DNA of 64,000 nt from Streptococcus sanguinis (GTDB lineage: Bacteria > Bacillota > Bacilli > Lactobacillales > Streptococcaceae), in assembly GCF_013343115.1 (NCBI RefSeq), contig NZ_CP054570.1, positions 248,001 to 312,000 on the forward strand, in the 5' to 3' direction. Of this stretch, positions 44,943-53,948 are shown piece after piece. The position numbers and the translations under genes were made by a program. The number at the start of each line of letters is the position of its first letter. Positions within the stretch are counted from its first letter, which is position 1. A model generated the notes under the pieces. It had not been told where the DNA came from. It worked only from the letters and a program-made list of their open reading frames with translations, and ran no database searches.

Positions 44943-46286
44943 ATGAAATTTACAGAATTTAAGTTTAAAGATTATATTCAGGAAGCACTCAGGGATTTGA
45001 ACTTCGTTGAAGCGACTCCGGTCCAAGAGAAGCTGATTCCAGTCGTATTGTCAGGTCGGGATTTGGTTGGGGAGTCCAAGACAGGCTCTGGTAAGACCCA
45101 CACGTTTTTGCTGCCAATCTTTCAAATGCTAGATGAGGAAGCAGACACTGTGCAGGCTGTTATTACAGCTCCAAGTCGGGAGCTGGCAGCACAGATTTAT
45201 CAGGCTGCTCGGCAGTTGGCTAGCTTTTCTGAAAAAGAGATTCGGGTGGCCAACTATATCGGTGGGACAGACAAGGCTCGTCAGATTGGGAAGTTAGAGT
45301 CTAGTCAGCCTCATATCGTCATCGGAACCCCTGGGCGGATTTATGACCTGGTAGAGTCAGGTGATTTGGCCATTCACAAGGCCAAGACCTTTGTCGTTGA
45401 CGAGGCCGATATGACACTGGACATGGGCTTTTTGGCGACGGTTGATAAGATTGCAGGCCGGTTGCCTAAAGATCTGCAGTTTCTCGTTTTCTCAGCAACA
45501 ATTCCTCAGAAGCTTCAGCCTTTTTTGAAAAAATATCTGTCTAATCCAGTCATTGAGCAGATTAAGACCAAGACGGTCATTGCGGACACCATTGAAAACT
45601 GGCTCCTATCAACCAAGGGACGAGACAAGAATGCTCAGATTTATCAAATCAGTCAGCTTCTGCAGCCTTATCTGGCTATGATTTTCGTCAATACCAAGAC
45701 GAGGGCAGATGAACTGCACAGCTATCTGACAGCTCAGGGGCTTAAAGTTGCTAAAATTCATGGCGATATTGCTCCGCGGGAGCGCAAGCGCATCATGAAT
45801 CAGGTTAAGAATCTTGATTTTGAGTATATTGTTGCTACTGACTTGGCAGCGCGGGGAATTGATATCGAAGGTGTCAGCCATGTTATCAACGATGCCATTC
45901 CTCAGGACTTGTCTTTCTTTGTCCATCGGGTAGGCCGGACCGGCCGTAATGGTCTTCCTGGCACAGCCATTACTCTCTACCAGCCGAGTGATGACTCAGA
46001 TATTCGGGAGTTAGAAAAGATGGGGATTAAGTTCATTCCCAAGATGATAAAAGATGACGAGTTCCAGGATACCTACGACCGAGACCGTCGAGCCAATCGG
46101 GAAAAGAGTCGGGAGAAGCTGGACACGGAAATGCTGGGGCTGGTCAAGAAGAAAAAGAAAAAAATCAAGCCAGGCTACAAGAAAAAAATTCAGTGGGCTG
46201 TTAACGAAAAGCGCCGCAAGACCAAGCGAGCAGAGAATCGTGCACGTGGCCGGGCAGAGCGTAAGGCTAAGCGCCAAACCTTTTAG
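44943..46286 (+). CDS. DEAD-box RNA helicase (CshB-like)
   Basis: A 447-residue ATP-dependent RNA helicase. Q motif ATPVQEKLIP, Walker A SKTGSGKT, VDEAD, SAT (VFSATIP) and HRVGRTGR are in order. The C-terminus is very basic (KKKKKKIKPGYKKK, then RGRAERKAKRQTF), as in cold-shock helicases that remodel rRNA or mRNA. Extended -10 and GAGGA ribosome binding site upstream. Confidence 0.92.
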   Translation: MKFTEFKFKDYIQEALRDLNFVEATPVQEKLIPVVLSGRDLVGESKTGSGKTHTFLLPIFQMLDEEADTVQAVITAPSRELAAQIYQAARQLASFSEKEIRVANYIGGTDKARQIGKLESSQPHIVIGTPGRIYDLVESGDLAIHKAKTFVVDEADMTLDMGFLATVDKIAGRLPKDLQFLVFSATIPQKLQPFLKKYLSNPVIEQIKTKTVIADTIENWLLSTKGRDKNAQIYQISQLLQPYLAMIFVNTKTRADELHSYLTAQGLKVAKIHGDIAPRERKRIMNQVKNLDFEYIVATDLAARGIDIEGVSHVINDAIPQDLSFFVHRVGRTGRNGLPGTAITLYQPSDDSDIRELEKMGIKFIPKMIKDDEFQDTYDRDRRANREKSREKLDTEMLGLVKKKKKKIKPGYKKKIQWAVNEKRRKTKRAENRARGRAERKAKRQTF

Positions 46287-46349
46287 TGATATACTTTTCT
46301 TATCGCTGTGATAAGAAAAATATATTAGTCTTTATGAGATAGATATGAT

Positions 46350-46375
46350 AGACTAGTGAAACTAGTCTATTTTTA
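46350..46375 (+). terminator. Terminator after the DEAD-box helicase gene
   Basis: AGACTAGT/ACTAGTCT stem with GAA loop, then TTTTT. A second stem TTTTCTTATC/GATAAGAAAA lies just before it (about 46297-46321). Confidence 0.8.
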
Positions 46376-46532
46376 TATTGGGCTTAGTGTGGCTTATTTG
46401 ATATTTAGGAACACGAGATTTGCACTAGCTACTCACGTTTTGACTGCTAAAAGACAGTAAAAGCGAAGCAAATTCTTTGTTTTGTTCCAGAATTGTGTTA
46501 AAATATTTCATTATCAAGAAAAGGAAGTAATA

Positions 46533-47342
46533 ATGGTGGTTACAACTTATCTTCTGACAACTGGTTGGTATGAGGAGTTCCTCAAGTTCATTCCAGATGG
46601 TAAATTATTTAGTTTAAGGGCTGTTTTTGAGGCTATTCCCGGCATTTTGCAAAATCTGCCAATCACCCTTCTCTTGACAGCGGGTGGTGCAGTCTTTGGT
46701 ATTCTGCTTGCCATGGTTTTTGCTATCGTCAAGATTAATCGGGTTAAAGTCCTGTATCCGATTCAGGCTTTCTTTGTCAGCTTTCTGAGGGGAACACCGC
46801 TGCTGGTCCAGCTCATGCTGACCTATTTTGGGATTCCTTTATTGCTCAAGGCCATCAATCAGAAGTATGGCACAAGCTTTAATATCAACGAGATTCCAGC
46901 GTCTGTCTTTGCGATTGTTGCCTTCGCTTTCAACGAAGCGGCTTATGCCAGTGAGACTATCCGGGCTGCAATCTTGTCCGTAGATCCGGGAGAAATCGAG
47001 GCTGCTCGCAGCTTAGGAATGACCAACAAGCAGGTTTATATGCGTGTCATTATCCCCAATGCAGCAGTAGTGGCGACACCTAGTCTGATTAATTCCCTGA
47101 TTGGCTTAACCAAGGGAACTTCTCTGGCCTTTAGTGCCGGTGTAGTGGAAATTTTTGCCAAGGCGCAGGCTATCGCGGGGGCGGACTACCGTTACTTTGA
47201 GCGTTTTATTTCGGTTTCGCTGATTTATTGGGCAGTCAATATTCTCATTGAGCAACTTGGCCGCTGGATCGAAAAGATGATGGATATCAAACAGCCGGAT
47301 AAATTTGAATCGCTTCAGCAAGCAGAAGGAGAAGGAATCTGA
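46533..47342 (+). CDS. Amino-acid ABC transporter permease, probably cystine (TcyB-like)
   Basis: A 269-residue permease of the polar amino-acid family (HisMQ type): five to six membrane segments and the EAA loop EIEAARSLGMTNKQVYMRVIIPNA. The ATG at 46533 has AAAGGAAG upstream; a longer frame from 46482 lacks one. It is coupled to the ATPase gene by a one-base overlap, and no binding protein gene is present. Cystine is inferred from the linked trxB gene and from similar pneumococcal neighbours. Confidence 0.85.
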   Translation: MVVTTYLLTTGWYEEFLKFIPDGKLFSLRAVFEAIPGILQNLPITLLLTAGGAVFGILLAMVFAIVKINRVKVLYPIQAFFVSFLRGTPLLVQLMLTYFGIPLLLKAINQKYGTSFNINEIPASVFAIVAFAFNEAAYASETIRAAILSVDPGEIEAARSLGMTNKQVYMRVIIPNAAVVATPSLINSLIGLTKGTSLAFSAGVVEIFAKAQAIAGADYRYFERFISVSLIYWAVNILIEQLGRWIEKMMDIKQPDKFESLQQAEGEGI

Positions 47343-48085
47343 TGATTAATATTTCACATTTAAGTAAGACTTTTTCAGGTCAAAAGGTTCTGGATGATCT
47401 CAGTTTGGACATTCAAAAAGGCGAAGTGGTAGCTTTGATTGGCTCTTCGGGTGCTGGGAAGTCAACCTTTCTCCGTAGCCTCAACTATCTGGAACAGCCA
47501 GACAGCGGAAAAATCACTATCGATGGTTTCAAAGTGGATTTTTCAAGGATTTCCAAAGATGAGATCTTGCTGCTGCGCCGCAAGCTAGCCATGGTTTTTC
47601 AGCAGTTTAATCTCTTTTCCCGCCGGACAGCTCTGGAAAATGTCAAGGAAGGTCTGCTGGTAGTTAAGAAACTGTCAGACCAAGAAGCGACTAAGATAGC
47701 CAAAGAAGAGTTAGCAAAAGTTGGCTTGTCAGACCGAGAAAATCACTATCCTAGACATTTGTCAGGCGGTCAGAAGCAGCGGGTAGCCTTAGCAAGGGCC
47801 TTGGCTATGAATCCAGATGTTCTTTTGCTAGACGAGCCGACCTCAGCCTTGGATCCCGAGTTGGTCGGAGAAGTAGAGAAATCAATCGCTGATGCAGCCA
47901 AGTCTGGCCAAACCATGATTCTGGTCAGTCATGATATGTCCTTTGTCGCTCAGGTTGCGGATAGAGTACTCTTTTTGGACAAGGGGAAAATCATAGAGTC
48001 CGGGACACCAGATGAAATTATCCATCATCCAAAGGAAGAAAGAACCAAGGAATTTTTTGCTAGTTACAAAAGGACCTATATTTGA
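47342..48085 (+). CDS. Amino-acid ABC transporter ATP-binding protein (TcyC-like)
   Basis: A 247-residue ABC ATPase with Walker A GSSGAGKST, Q-loop FQQFNLF, signature LSGGQKQR and Walker B LLLDEPTSALDPE. It drives the adjacent permease; the solute-binding partner must be encoded elsewhere. Confidence 0.9.
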   Translation: MINISHLSKTFSGQKVLDDLSLDIQKGEVVALIGSSGAGKSTFLRSLNYLEQPDSGKITIDGFKVDFSRISKDEILLLRRKLAMVFQQFNLFSRRTALENVKEGLLVVKKLSDQEATKIAKEELAKVGLSDRENHYPRHLSGGQKQRVALARALAMNPDVLLLDEPTSALDPELVGEVEKSIADAAKSGQTMILVSHDMSFVAQVADRVLFLDKGKIIESGTPDEIIHHPKEERTKEFFASYKRTYI

Positions 48086-48104
48086 TATAATAGAGACAGT
48101 GAAG

Positions 48105-48136
48105 GCTCAGTTGGCTAGACCAGCTGAGTTTGTTTT
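48105..48136 (+). terminator. Terminator after the ABC transporter operon
   Basis: CTCAGTTGG/CCAGCTGAG hairpin followed by TTTGTTTT. Confidence 0.75.
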
Positions 48137-48256
48137 CAGTCGTAGCGTGCTGTGGAGCAGGTTTTCTTGTCTAGTGGGTGTTTTATGTAGATGGCTAGGT
48201 TTGGAGTTGCTCCCATTCTTTGCACTACGAGGCTGATTGATCTTTGAGGAGTTGAC

Positions 48257-48481
48257 ATGTTAGATCAAATATTTGCACTTTATATCGAAAGCCTGCTTTA
48301 TACAGCAGTCGGTGTAGGGATTATTGCGGGTTTATGGATTGGACTGCGGATGATTCGCCGCAAGGACAAGACAGCCAAGGAGCGCCAGAGCCATCTGTAT
48401 GATGTTCTTTTAATTGTCATTATGACGATTCCAGTCCTGTCTTTTGCGACGTTGGGCCTGCTCATTGTCCTAAAAGCTTAA
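48257..48481 (+). CDS. DUF4059 membrane protein
   Basis: A 74-residue protein with two membrane segments around a basic loop (GLRMIRRKDKTAKERQ), matching DUF4059, seen upstream of trxB in streptococci. TTTGAGGAG precedes the ATG. Function unknown. Confidence 0.8.
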   Translation: MLDQIFALYIESLLYTAVGVGIIAGLWIGLRMIRRKDKTAKERQSHLYDVLLIVIMTIPVLSFATLGLLIVLKA

Positions 48482-48546
48482 ATGCTTGTAAAACTGTAGA
48501 AAAGTTGTTAGAATAATTATAGTTACAACAAGGAGAAAGAAAAGTT

Positions 48547-49461
48547 ATGTATGATACAATTATTATTGGAGCGGGACCTGCCGGCATGACAGCTGCCCTT
48601 TATGCAGCCCGCAGCAACCTAAAAGTTGCCCTGCTGGAGCGCGGCATTCCTGGTGGTCAGATGAACAATACTGCTGACATTGAAAACTATCCAGGCTATG
48701 CCAATATCAGTGGTCCTGAGCTAGCAGAGAAAATGTTTGAGCCTCTTGAGAATCTAGGTGTTGAACATCTATTTGGCCTAGTAGAAAAAATTGAAGACCG
48801 AGGCGATTTTAAGGAAATCATCACAGAAGATGAGAGTTTTGAAGCTAAAACAGTCATCATTGCTTCTGGTGCCAATCATCGTCATCTGGGGGTTCCTGGT
48901 GAGGAAGACTACAACAGCCGCGGCGTTTCCTACTGTGCGGTCTGTGATGGCGCATTTTTCCGCGATGAAGACCTGCTGGTTGTCGGTGGTGGCGACTCGG
49001 CGGTAGAGGAAGCTATTTTCTTGACGCGCTTTGCAAAAAGTGTGACCATTGTTCACCGTCGTGATGAGCTGCGAGCACAAAAGGTGCTGCAGGATCGCGC
49101 CTTTGCCAATGAAAAGATTCGCTTTGTCTGGGATTCTGTAGTGGAAAGTATCCATGGTAATGAGCGTAAGGTGACTGGTGTAACCTTCAAGAATGTCAAG
49201 ACAGGTGAAACTAGCCAAGCAGATTTTGGTGGCATCTTTATCTATGTTGGCCTAGATCCAGTTAGCGAATTTGCTGCGGACTTGGGCATCACAGATGAGG
49301 CTGGCTGGATTCTGACGGACCATCAGATGAAAACGTCAGTAGCCGGTATTTACGCTATTGGTGATGTTCGCCAGAAAGACCTGCGCCAGATTACGACGGC
49401 TGTTGGCGATGGTGCCATTGCCAGTCAGGAAGCCTACAAATATCTTGCAGAGCAAGCATAA
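48547..49461 (+). CDS. trxB: Thioredoxin-disulfide reductase
   Basis: A 304-residue FAD/NADPH enzyme. FAD site GAGPAGMTAALYAARS, redox pair CAVC in SYCAVCDGAFF, NADPH site VGGGDSAVEEA and the C-terminal GDVRQKDLRQITTAVGDGAIA. It keeps thioredoxin reduced; linkage with a likely cystine importer suggests joint handling of cystine reduction. AAGGAG precedes the ATG. Confidence 0.96.
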   Translation: MYDTIIIGAGPAGMTAALYAARSNLKVALLERGIPGGQMNNTADIENYPGYANISGPELAEKMFEPLENLGVEHLFGLVEKIEDRGDFKEIITEDESFEAKTVIIASGANHRHLGVPGEEDYNSRGVSYCAVCDGAFFRDEDLLVVGGGDSAVEEAIFLTRFAKSVTIVHRRDELRAQKVLQDRAFANEKIRFVWDSVVESIHGNERKVTGVTFKNVKTGETSQADFGGIFIYVGLDPVSEFAADLGITDEAGWILTDHQMKTSVAGIYAIGDVRQKDLRQITTAVGDGAIASQEAYKYLAEQA

Positions 49462-49467
49462 AAATAT

Positions 49468-49522
49468 AAGCTAAGCAAGCGTGTCTATTCAAGTGAGTTG
49501 ACAGGATTTGCTTAGCTTTTTT
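49468..49522 (+). terminator. Terminator after trxB
   Basis: AAGCTAAGCAA pairs with TTGCTTAGCTT across a long loop, then TTTTTT. Confidence 0.7.
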
Positions 49523-49568
49523 GGAATTATGATATAATAAAAGGTATCTAGCGTAAAGGAGCAAGAAG

Positions 49569-51029
49569 ATGTACCCAGATGATAGTTTAACTCTGCACAC
49601 TGATTTGTACCAAATCAACATGATGCAGGTTTATTTCAAGCAAAATATTCACAACAAGCGTGCAGTTTTTGAAGTTTTTTTCCGTAAGAATCCTTTTAAT
49701 AACGGCTACGCTGTCTTTGCGGGCTTAGAAAGAATTATTTCCTATCTCAATAATCTGACGTTCAGCCAGAGCGATTTAGATTATTTGCAATCCTTGGGCT
49801 ATCATGGAGAGTTTTTGGATTATTTGCGAAATCTCAAGATGAGCCTGACAGTAAGGTCTGTTCAGGAAGGTGATTTGGTTTTTGCCAATGAGCCAATCGT
49901 GCAGGTGGAAGGTCCTCTAGCTCAGTGTCAGCTGGTTGAGACTGCCCTGCTCAATATCGTTAATTTTCAGACCCTGATTGCTACCAAGGCAGCTCGTATA
50001 CGCTCTGTCATCGAAGATGAACCTCTGATGGAGTTCGGTACGCGCCGGGCCCAGGAAATGGATGCTGCTATCTGGGGAACTCGGGCTGCGGTGATTGGCG
50101 GAGCGAACGGTACCAGTAATGTCCGAGCTGGCAAGCTCTTTGACATTCCAGTCTTGGGAACGCATGCCCATGCTCTCGTTCAAGTCTATGGAAATGATTA
50201 TGAAGCCTTTAAAGCTTACGCTGAGACTCATCATAACTGTGTTTTCCTAGTAGATACCTACGATACATTGCGTCTAGGTGTTCCGGCAGCCATTCGGGTG
50301 GCGCGTGAGCTAGGGGATAAAATTAAGTTTCTGGGTGTCCGCATTGATTCGGGAGACCTTGCCTATATTTCTAAGAAAGTTCGGCAGCAATTAGATGAAG
50401 CTGGCTTCCCTGACGCTAAGATTTATGCGTCCAATGATCTGGATGAAAATACCATTCTCAACTTGAAAATGCAAAAAGCCAAGATAGATGTCTGGGGTGT
50501 GGGAACCAAGCTCATTACAGCCTATGACCAGCCGGCTTTAGGAGCGGTTTATAAGATTGTTGCTATTGAAGATGAGAATGGCGTTTTGCGCAATACTATC
50601 AAGCTGTCCAATAATGCTGAAAAGGTTTCGACCCCAGGTAAGAAGCAGGTTTGGCGTATTACCAGCCGCGAAAAAGAGAAGTCCGAGGGAGACTACATTA
50701 CCTATGATGGCATTGATGTCAATAGCTTGGAAGAGTTGGAAATGTTCCATCCTACCTATACCTACATCAATAAAAGGGTCAAAAATTTTGATGCTGTACC
50801 GCTTTTGGTGGATATTTTCCAAGAAGGAAATTTGGTCTATTCTCAGCCGAGCCTGACTGAGATTCAAGCTTATGCCCGTAAGGAATTTGATAAACTCTGG
50901 GATGAGTACAAGCGGGTTCTTAATCCACAGGATTATCCAGTTGACCTGGCTAGAGATATCTGGCAGGATAAGATGGACTTGATTGACCAGATGCGCAAGA
51001 AAGCCTACCAGACAGGAGCAGAAAAATGA
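49569..51029 (+). CDS. pncB: Nicotinate phosphoribosyltransferase
   Basis: A 486-residue enzyme making nicotinate mononucleotide from nicotinic acid. It shows [10 protein letters not shown] at the start, [13 protein letters not shown] (phosphoribosyl site) and [17 protein letters not shown] motifs. Overlaps nadE by four bases (ATGA), so salvage and final NAD synthesis are coupled. Extended -10 TGATATAAT and AAAGGAG upstream. Confidence 0.95.
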   Translation: MYPDDSLTLHTDLYQINMMQVYFKQNIHNKRAVFEVFFRKNPFNNGYAVFAGLERIISYLNNLTFSQSDLDYLQSLGYHGEFLDYLRNLKMSLTVRSVQEGDLVFANEPIVQVEGPLAQCQLVETALLNIVNFQTLIATKAARIRSVIEDEPLMEFGTRRAQEMDAAIWGTRAAVIGGANGTSNVRAGKLFDIPVLGTHAHALVQVYGNDYEAFKAYAETHHNCVFLVDTYDTLRLGVPAAIRVARELGDKIKFLGVRIDSGDLAYISKKVRQQLDEAGFPDAKIYASNDLDENTILNLKMQKAKIDVWGVGTKLITAYDQPALGAVYKIVAIEDENGVLRNTIKLSNNAEKVSTPGKKQVWRITSREKEKSEGDYITYDGIDVNSLEELEMFHPTYTYINKRVKNFDAVPLLVDIFQEGNLVYSQPSLTEIQAYARKEFDKLWDEYKRVLNPQDYPVDLARDIWQDKMDLIDQMRKKAYQTGAEK

Positions 51030-51850
51030 GTCTACAAGAAGAAATCATCGCTCAATTGGGCGTCAAACCTATCATTGACCCGGAGGAAGAAATCCGCAAG
51101 TCGGTGGACTTTCTCAAGGCCTATCTGAGGAAACACCCTTTTTTGAAAAGTTATGTTCTGGGAATTTCTGGTGGTCAGGATTCAACCTTGGCTGGCCGCT
51201 TAGCTCAGCTGGCTGTAGAGGAAATGCGGGCTGAGACTGGTGATAATAGCTACCGCTTTATCGCTGTTCGTCTGCCTTACGGTGTTCAGGCAGATGAAGA
51301 TGATGCGCAAAAGGCTCTGGCTTTTATCCAGCCCGATGTCAGTTTGACAGTCAATATCAAGGAATCAGCTGATGCCATGACAAAGGCTGTGGAGGCAACG
51401 GGTGCCAAAGTCTCTGATTTTAACAAGGGCAATATCAAGGCCCGCAGCCGTATGATTGCCCAGTATGCTTTGGCTGGTTCATACAGCGGGGCTGTCATTG
51501 GGACCGATCATGCTGCAGAAAATGTCACGGCCTTTTTCACCAAGTTTGGAGATGGCGGAGCAGATATCTTACCACTTTACCGTCTCAATAAACGACAAGG
51601 TAAGCAACTTTTGGCCGCTTTAGGAGCTGATCCGGCTCTCTATGAAAAGGTGCCGACGGCTGATTTGGAAGAAGAAAAACCTGGGATTGCCGATGAAGTC
51701 GCTCTGGGCGTGACCTATAATGAAATTGACGATTATCTTGAAGGTAAGTCCGTTTCAGCCCAAGCTCAAGAAACTATCGAATCTTGGTGGCATAAAGGCC
51801 AGCACAAACGTCATTTGCCGATTACGATTTTTGACGAATTTTGGAAGTGA
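51026..51850 (+). CDS. nadE: Ammonia-dependent NAD+ synthetase
   Basis: A 274-residue enzyme with the PP-loop [24 protein letters not shown] and [26 protein letters not shown]. It has no glutaminase domain, so it uses free ammonia to amidate NaAD. Coupled to pncB. Confidence 0.96.
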   Translation: MSLQEEIIAQLGVKPIIDPEEEIRKSVDFLKAYLRKHPFLKSYVLGISGGQDSTLAGRLAQLAVEEMRAETGDNSYRFIAVRLPYGVQADEDDAQKALAFIQPDVSLTVNIKESADAMTKAVEATGAKVSDFNKGNIKARSRMIAQYALAGSYSGAVIGTDHAAENVTAFFTKFGDGGADILPLYRLNKRQGKQLLAALGADPALYEKVPTADLEEEKPGIADEVALGVTYNEIDDYLEGKSVSAQAQETIESWWHKGQHKRHLPITIFDEFWK

Positions 51851-51897
51851 AAATCTCTATCGAATCTTTTTAGTCCGCGCCAAGAAATGAGGAAGCT

Positions 51898-52458
51898 ATG
51901 AAAAAGATAGGTACACAGTCCATTGAAACCAAATGTCTTTTACTAAGACCTTTTCTGGAATCGGATGCTCAAGCTATGTATGACAACTGGGCTTCTCGTC
52001 CGGATAATTTGCTGCATGTGACCTGGTATGCTCACGAGAGTCCTGAAGTCACCCAACAGTCTATTGCTCGCTGGGTTGAGAATTATCAAAACATGGATTT
52101 TTACAAGTGGGCCATCTGCCTGAAAGAAAATCCTGATTCTGTAATCGGGGACATCAGTATGGTGGACATGGATGAGGCAGTCAATGCTTGCGAGGTCGGT
52201 TACATTCTAAGTAAAGACTATTGGGGGCAGGGGCTGATGACAGAAGCTTTGAAAGCTGTTTTGAAATACCTCTTGCAAGACGCAGGATTCAATCGTGTCG
52301 CAGCAAGATTTGTAACAGCTAATCCAGCTTCGGGGCGTGTTATGGCTAAAGCTGGAATGAGCTACGAAGGCACTTTCCGTCAGGCTGTATTTCATAAAGG
52401 ACAAGTCAAAGATTTTTCCGTCTATGGAATCCTAAAATCCGATTTAGAAAAAGGCTAG
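51898..52458 (+). CDS. GNAT acetyltransferase, RimJ-like
   Basis: A 186-residue protein of the RimJ/RimL branch (TKCLLLRPFLESDAQAMYDNWAS, YILSKDYWGQGLMTEALKAVLKYL, NPASGRVMAKAGMSYEGTFRQ). Probably acetylates a protein N-terminus or a small molecule; substrate unknown. GAGGAAG precedes the ATG. Confidence 0.85.
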   Translation: MKKIGTQSIETKCLLLRPFLESDAQAMYDNWASRPDNLLHVTWYAHESPEVTQQSIARWVENYQNMDFYKWAICLKENPDSVIGDISMVDMDEAVNACEVGYILSKDYWGQGLMTEALKAVLKYLLQDAGFNRVAARFVTANPASGRVMAKAGMSYEGTFRQAVFHKGQVKDFSVYGILKSDLEKG

Positions 52459-52481
52459 GACTCTTTTGTCTAGCCTTTTTA
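52448..52481 (+). terminator. Terminator after the GNAT gene
   Basis: AAAAAGGCTAG/CTAGCCTTTTT hairpin overlapping the stop codon. Confidence 0.85.
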
Positions 52482-52536
52482 CTTGCGCTCCTCTTTTAAA
52501 GTTCTATAATAGATGTATAATGACAAGGAGGATTCT

Positions 52537-53871
52537 ATGCATTCGTTAGAACAAGTTTTTACAGATAAGTTGTATGCTGCTTATGAGGCCAATCCCAAGT
52601 TTGCAGCAATGGAAAATGCCATCAGCCATAATGGTCTCTTGACATCCTTGGAGAAGCGAAGCGCCGCTGTGGAAAATACACCTGTCTTTTCGCTGGATCT
52701 CACTAAGGACAAGGTCAGTGACCAGAAAGCTTCAGGACGCTGTTGGATGTTTGCAGCTCTTAATACCTTCCGCCACAAAATGATTGCTGGTTTCCAACTG
52801 GAGGATTTTGAGCTATCTCAAGCCCATACTTTCTTTTGGGATAAATATGAAAAATCCAACTGGTTCTTGGAGCAGGTGATTGCGACAGCTGACCAAGAAT
52901 TGACCAGTCGTAAGGTCAAGTTTCTCTTAGATACGCCTCAGCAGGATGGCGGTCAATGGGATATGGTTGTTTCCCTCTTTGAGAAATACGGCGTCGTGCC
53001 TAAGTCAGTCTATCCGGAGTCAATTTCTTCCAGTAACAGCCGTGAGCTCAATCAAATTCTCAATAAACTCCTACGTCAAGATGCGCAGATTTTGCGAGAA
53101 TTAGTGGCAGAGGGTGCAAACTCTGCTGAACTTCAGGCCAAGAAAGAAGAACTCTTACAGGAAGTCTTTAACTTCCTAGCTATGAACTTAGGCTTGCCGC
53201 CTCGCCAGTTTGACTTTTCTTATCGCGATAAGGACAATCATTTCCACAGCGAGAGCGGATTGACACCTCTGACTTTTTATCAAAAATATGTCGATCTCAA
53301 GCTAGCTGACTATGTCTCTATCATCAATGCACCGACTGCTGACAAGCCTTATGGACGGTCCTATACAGTTGAGATGTTGGGCAATGTCGTTGGAAGTAAG
53401 CCGGTTCGTTATTTGAATGTTGAAATGAACCGACTAAAAGAGCTGGCTATTGCTCAAATGCAGGCTGGTGAGACCGTTTGGTTTGGCTCGGATGTTGGTC
53501 AGTCTAGCAATCGTAAGGCTGGTGTTATGGCTGAGGGGATGCACGATTTCACTGCCAGCATGGATATTCGACTAACTCAGGATAAGGCTGGCCGCTTGGA
53601 CTATAGCGAAAGCCTCATGACCCACGCTATGGTCTTGACAGGGGTGGACTTGGATGAAAATGGCAAGGCTAAGAAATGGAAGGTCGAAAACTCCTGGGGC
53701 GAAAAGGTTGGTAACAAGGGCTATTTCGTAGCCTCTGACGCTTGGATGGACGAGTATACCTATCAAATCGTCGTCCGTAAAGAGTTTCTGACAGCCGCAG
53801 AATTAGCTGCTTATGAAGCAGAGCCTCTTGTCCTAGCTCCGTGGGATCCTATGGGGGCTTTGGCAAAGTAA
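52537..53871 (+). CDS. pepC: Aminopeptidase C
   Basis: A 444-residue cysteine aminopeptidase of family C1B (bleomycin hydrolase type), cytoplasmic, releasing N-terminal residues from peptides. Catalytic Cys in SGRCWMFAALN, His in THAMVLTGVD, Asn in VENSWG. The ATG at 52537 follows AAGGAGG; an ATG eight codons upstream lacks a site. Confidence 0.96.
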   Translation: MHSLEQVFTDKLYAAYEANPKFAAMENAISHNGLLTSLEKRSAAVENTPVFSLDLTKDKVSDQKASGRCWMFAALNTFRHKMIAGFQLEDFELSQAHTFFWDKYEKSNWFLEQVIATADQELTSRKVKFLLDTPQQDGGQWDMVVSLFEKYGVVPKSVYPESISSSNSRELNQILNKLLRQDAQILRELVAEGANSAELQAKKEELLQEVFNFLAMNLGLPPRQFDFSYRDKDNHFHSESGLTPLTFYQKYVDLKLADYVSIINAPTADKPYGRSYTVEMLGNVVGSKPVRYLNVEMNRLKELAIAQMQAGETVWFGSDVGQSSNRKAGVMAEGMHDFTASMDIRLTQDKAGRLDYSESLMTHAMVLTGVDLDENGKAKKWKVENSWGEKVGNKGYFVASDAWMDEYTYQIVVRKEFLTAAELAAYEAEPLVLAPWDPMGALAK

Positions 53872-53891
53872 GCTTTGATGAGAGAATAAGA

Positions 53892-53926
53892 AAAGAGTAA
53901 GAATTTTTCATTCTTACTCTTTTAGT
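53892..53926. terminator. Bidirectional terminator between pepC and pbp1A
   Basis: AAAAGAGTAAGAAT/ATTCTTACTCTTTT hairpin usable by both converging transcripts. Confidence 0.85.
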
Positions 53927-53948
53927 TTGTATTTTAATCTTCGTCACT

